Source of the DNA: Hippasteria phrygiana
Lineage: Eukaryota > Echinodermata > Asteroidea > Valvatida > Goniasteridae
Length of the DNA: 64,000 nt
Direction of reading: 5' to 3'
NCBI GenBank assembly: GCA_037893225.1
Contig: JAZGUH010000225.1
Span: forward strand, 62,001-126,000
Positions within the stretch are counted from its first letter, which is position 1. Each line of letters opens with the position of its first letter. Under the pieces are notes generated by a model. That model was not told where the DNA came from. It saw only the letters and a list, made by a program, of their open reading frames with translations, and ran no database searches. Below are positions 55,801 to 61,800 of the stretch, one piece after another. A program made the translations under genes and the position numbers.

Positions 55801-58800
55801 GGAGGCTAAAACTGTTCCTTTTTTAGATTTAGGAATATTTGGAACATTTCAGATGCTTTTTGGGGAATGCCTATTAATTCACCCTTTAACCCTTTAAGCC
55901 CGGATGACACCTGTAGCCATGGGTTGAAAAATACCACCTGGCTGGTTCATGGCTGTACCCACATTTTCTGCATATTCAATCCATTGTTCGGTTATTGTGG
56001 TCATTATGCTTGGCTGCACAAGCCCACACAAGCCCACACACACAGTCATGTAAACGGGTGCAATCGTGGACCTCCCATTGTTCCTCTTTTGTTTATACTC
56101 TAACTTTTTCGGAAGACCGCCCATTGGTTTTGTACACGATTTTCAATCGTGGACGTTCGGTCAAACGTGGACCCCTTTGTCTACGCCCGAATTCTTTTGT
56201 CCTAGGTCCACGATTGCCGGCATATACAAACTTAAGCCCACACAAGCCCACACAAGCCCACACAAGCCCACACAAGCCCACACAAGCCCACACAAGCCCA
56301 CACAAGCCCACACAAGCCCACACAAGCTCGTCTGTCAAACCAAAGCCCCATTATAACACCTGGGCACAAGGGATTAATATCATACTAAAAAAATAATAAA
56401 AAGATAAGGGGGGGGGGGGGCAAATTATGGCACTTTTTTTGGCAGAAGCCCTCAAATATCCCCCACTAAACCAGGATTGACATAACCTTCCCACATCCTT
56501 CAAAATCAACCAGGACGTTTTTGACTATTTGATAAAATACTGCACAGTGGTAGATTTTTGAGGATCCGGGAAGGTTCTTGACAAGAATGCCTGGAGGGTT
56601 AGGGTGAATGAAGGAATTCAGAGCGTAGTAGGAGTAAAAGCAAAAGTTGCAACTGCATAAATAGAATCGGAATCTGGATACGATCATTGTGTTTCCAGGG
56701 CGATTGATTTGGATGACAAGCGAGCCAGCTCTGGGAGTAGGACGTCCTCCCGTAGCTCAGTCGCAGGCAGACCAGGTAAAGTATGACCTGCCATGTGCAA
56801 TCGTTATTAGTGGCTTTATTCTTGAGTTGAATTGAAAACTTTTCATGAAACAGATTTCATTGGAATAGTGTACAGATGATTATCTGTCCGTACATATGAA
56901 TTGGGCAGTAATTATTGATATATTTTTCAATGTACGATGTAGCTTTGGTCATGATCAAAAAAGAAAAAATTAGTTTCCATTGCCCATATGGTCTGTCATT
57001 TAGTTGAATGGAATTGTTATTATCCCAGTGGTTATTATTGTATTTGGGAAGTGACATCGCATCTGCTATGACCGTTTCTTACCTCTTCGTCTGTGATCCT
57101 GTCTCCCATTCCATTCCCCACAGATTCAGCCTGGATGATCTTTGTGCGTTGTTGTCACCTAGTGTGCCAGCGGTTGATGTCTGCCTGGAGCACTGACTAC
57201 ATCGTGGCCTTGGCAGCATTGGAACTCTTGGCCGGATTGGCTAAGGTCAAGATTAAAATAATAGGTAATGATTAGGGCCGAGTCCATTCGAATAATGCAG
57301 TATTTGAATATTCAGATTTCCATTCGATTGAATTTGCAAAAAAATTCAAAAAGAAGATTTTCATTCAGCAAAACTTCAGCACAAAAGCACTCATAGTAAT
57401 GCACAAAACAGAACATTGTCATCATTATATAATGCCCGAAGTCCATTTAGGGCCGGTATGCATACCGGCTCCCGGTATCAGGCCGGTTTAAACCTCGGCC
57501 GGTATTATGCCACTTCCTGACCGGTACAAGTCTGCTTGCTCGTCAGCATTTCAAAGCCACCCTAATGAATAGATTTGCAATTGAGCTTGGCTAGCCGGCT
57601 GCCTGGCTTTGCAGAGTGTTTACAATGGGAGGTTTATCAGAACAGGATACCCATGCCAGACACTATACGCATATGTGTAGGTGATCAATGAAGTGTGAAT
57701 ACTGTGCAGTTAGAGGATTATCAGCGGATTAGAGTCACCCCATTGTCTGCATTTAGAAGGAGTTCACCAGCCCAGGAACTGGACACAATGGACGCCCAAA
57801 CCGGGCCAGCCTTCCAGTAGAGGCTTGGCCGGTATCCAACCCGGTTTGGGAGGATTAAAATATACCGGTTTGCGTACTGGGAGCCGGTATACATACCGGC
57901 CAAATTTGGACTTGAATCCTAACAGATCCTCACTTTTAGTGAGTAATGAAAGTAGCGAGCAGTGATTTAAAGGCAGTGTACATGATTGGTCATTGTTGCA
58001 ATTTTCAGAAATGGGCGGATTTGGGAGTTAGTATTTTATAGGAAATATCGTTCCACTGACCTGTTCAAAGTTTTGCGAGAGAAAAACAGCGCTCGTTTTT
58101 AACCGCGCGTGGCTATGGGCGCGTGACGCACCCCGGATATGCCATGGCGCCATCATGTCCGGGGTGCACCACTCGTCAGGCCGGGTAGCCACGCGTGCCT
58201 TGACTAACGGCTACATGGCAGTTTTCCCAACGATTTCCAGCTGGAAATCGTTGGAAAACGATATACATTTCCACTTTTCTGGTGCCATAATTTCACAGGA
58301 TGATTGAGACTACTATTAACTTTATTATAGTCTAGTAAGGTATTTCGTAATAATTCAGTAAAAAATAAAATGGAAGGATTACCAATCGTGTACACTACCT
58401 TTAATGCGAGTTTCAGTACACACTAAAATACGAAATACCTTTGAAATGTTTTCATTAGGATAATACATTTTTATGGCTCAATCCCATGTTCAAGTCACCA
58501 AAAATATGACTCGAGTTGGACTCAAGTCCAAGTCTGAGTCATGAGTCAGACAACTTGGGTACAAAGTGTCACAGAAATCTGCAAGACCCATTTTTATGAT
58601 TAGAGTTTGTGGAGACACATGGCCAAAAATGCAGGCGTGGCAACACTTGGTATACACATGTATATTTTATGTCACATTGTGTCAAAATAATTTTGTGTGA
58701 TTTTTCAGTTGTGAATCCCACTTCTGTTACCGTATTACTTGTATCAATGTCTTGTTAGGCATCATGTCTTTTTAAAACAAGAATTAGGAGGCCCTTTTTA

Positions 58801-61800
58801 ACTTCTGTTTTTTTATCCTGCTAGGCAGTATTTTTCAAGATGGCTGTCCCTTTTTTCCCCAAAATGGCTTCTGTCTATCGTGAAGTCCACCAAATTATTT
58901 CAAAACATACAATAGATCGCCTGGGAAGTATTTCGCTTTACATTTTTCAACCCTAATGTCCTAGGCATTCATTTGGGGTAAAGTACACTACTACAAAATA
59001 CCAGTGTTGTAGTCGAGACCATTTCAAGACCAGGCACAAGACCATGCACAAGACCATTCACAAGACCAGCTTGTAACAGGCACAAGTAACAGGCATAAAC
59101 CATGACAAAGGAATGCTTTTGTTACAGTTCATTTGAATAGCTTAAGACTTGGATTAAGACTGCTGGTCTTGTGCTGGTCTTGTGCTGGTCTTGCAGGGTC
59201 TTGCAGGGTCTTGTGATGGTCTTGACTACAACACTGCAAAATACTACACAATTTCTTGTATGTTATTGTAGTAAAAGTACTGCATATTACAGTTTACTGC
59301 AAGTAGTATTTTGAAGCTTTAGGCGAGGTTGGGGTTAATGGATTATTTTGGAGGAAAAGAAAAAAGAGGCAGCTTCAAAAAAGGAAGCATTTGTTTTTTC
59401 ATGCTACATTCCCACTCCTTGTTTTCCACCTATCAATACAACGTTGGGCACAACTTGGTATTCCACGTGATATCCCACGTGTGGGACTGGAAGGGGTTTC
59501 ATTTTACCCCTTGTGTCCAGCTGTTATTGTTGCCAAAAACTGTCTGTGCAGTCAAGCGTAAACACAAACAATAGGCAGGACACTGAATAGAGTGGTCCTA
59601 TTTATCGCACTTGGGTCCCCCCCTTTCGAAAAAGCTCCATCTATTCATTATACTCCCATTGAAGAACAGTATAGTTAAAGAAACATGAATGGATTGAATA
59701 TGCGCAGGAATGCACGTATATAGATGACAACCAGCCAGGTGTTTTTTTTTCAAACCGCAGCTGTGGCGGCTGTCCGTAATCAAGAGGTTAAACTCCCTTT
59801 CTTAAATGCTGTACTCTGCCCAGATTCTCTAGAGTGTAAGCGTGCAGTGAAGTGGATCTGTGATCACATTGTCTACCAATGCAGCCGTCCATCCATGTAT
59901 CATTCTAGAGACCTCCATTCTATCATCGTGGCTGCATTCCACTGCTTGACGGTCTGGCTTGTAGAGCATGGAGACCTTCTCAAAGACAAGGTAAAGTTCA
60001 GTCAAAGTGTCACTTTGTGACTTGTAATAAGCCAGTTCAGTATTTCAACTACGCATGTGCACAATGACATTTTATCCTGATTGACCCACGTGATCTAACG
60101 CGCGCGTGTGAATGCAAAAGGTGGTCGTACAACGCGCACGTGTTAAATTCAATCAGAAGGGGAGTTCGTGTAACATGGCATGACATTACGTCAGCAATTT
60201 TATCCCGAATAACCTTTGACCTTTGACATACCGAACTGGCTTATTGGAGTTAGCATAATATTGTCCAGGGTTTCAATCAGAATAGGACAGGTGCCTTTAA
60301 AGGTTCTGGATTAGGATATTTATGTGATTTTTTTTTATATTAATTTATCGAGACTAAGGACAGAAATAATCATCATGGAGTATCCCCTAGGCCACAAAAA
60401 GATACCCCTCTCTGGATGTGACTGTAACGACCGTAAAACCAACAGTAAAAAGCCTCTGCACACCCATACACCTTGAGTGCTGCTGCCCTACGGAAATGCA
60501 TTGCCCAGTTATTTTCCTCGGGATTCCTGCAAGTCTTTTCATCATTTTCAGCATTGTGCATGGCAAAGACTGCATTTATTACCTACGTGCATTTCTGTTG
60601 TATAAAGTGTGTTTGATGAGGGTGCAGACGAGCAGAAAGGTTCAAGATATATGTGACTGGCTCTGCAAAAATGGGTATTATGTCGCAAATTTTGAACAAT
60701 CAGTTATACACGTAGTTGAATTTGACACATCCTAAGCTTTAATTTGGTGTAGGTTTGACCCCTGTGGCATTTTGTGTGCTCAAGATATCTTGACATTTGT
60801 ATACTCCTATTTTCCAATTTAATGGAAGTGCATTTAGAGATACAGGCCTTTAAAGACAAAAAGTGCAAAGAAATAAGATAGAAGTAATTTTTATTAACAT
60901 TTATTTTGTCATCAATATTAATGTTTCTGAAAATACATTCTGAAAATAGAGATATTACAGAAGCCAACAAACCAAAAACAAAAAAAATCACTTATGTAAA
61001 GATTTTTTTCGTCCCGCTTCACATAGAACAGCCCTGTATGTGTTTTCACATAGTGCGACATAAAACCCTTTATTGTAGAGCGGGTCACATAATGTGCTTG
61101 TTTTACCATTGTTTGTAAGTTAATGATGCACCTCAGACAACCTTATTGAATTTTGGATGGTAATTTGGTTTTTTAGTCTCAGACCTTGCACATTCTGCAT
61201 CAAATTACAACTTACATGATTAGATATTATTATTACTTCACAAGTTACATTCATGCAATTCTACCATGATAGGTCAGTTTAATACACAGCAAATAATCCA
61301 GTGTAGCAGCCCAAAGTAAACAAGAAGGATGTTTTACATTCCAATTGTGCATGCGTTGTAGAGCGCCCTCTGCAGGCTGCTTTAACCACTTGAGTACGGA
61401 TGACGGGTATAGCCACAGTTTGGAGAAAAAACACACCTGGCTGGTTGACGTACCCGCATTCTACGTATTCATTCCTTTGTTCACCTATTGTGTGAATTAC
61501 GTTTGCTGCACAAACCGGTCTGGCATACCGGTGCCCCATTATAAAAGCTGGACGTGAGGGATTAACTCCAGAAAAAGGGGAACAATATACCCATTCTAGC
61601 ACATGAAGTGAGAGCAGTTTGTTTCCCTCAGCTGTTCTCAACCACGCCTTGTGGTGGCGCTGCATTAAAGATGGCCGTGGAATGTGAAACTCCCTTGTGA
61701 ATGCACATTATAAGACAAACGAGCTACTTACAAAGGATTGTTCTTTCAGGAATGCCTTCAGTGTGTTCTGGAGGTGGTCGAGCTGGGTATCTCGGGGACC

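Larger units (their letters stand above)
54719..56698 (+). other. RALGAPB intron 11
   Basis: Contains the piggyBac-like MITE with a 10-bp minisatellite (55890-56373), a G run near 56410 and a 'ggagggttaggg' end at about 56590. 54760-55880 is AT-rich with nothing recognised. Confidence 0.55.
57265..59823 (+). other. RALGAPB intron 13
   Basis: Contains TIR elements at 57438-57913 and 57967-58403, a decayed 'gactcgagttggactcaag' piece (58508-58560), a 'tttttcaagatggctg' family copy (about 58790-58900), a hAT MITE (59002-59236) and a piggyBac-like MITE (59507-59787). Confidence 0.6.
59991..61749 (+). other. RALGAPB intron 14
   Basis: Contains a TIR element (60025-60245) and a piggyBac-like MITE (61386-61561). 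60250-61380 shows nothing recognised. Confidence 0.55.
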
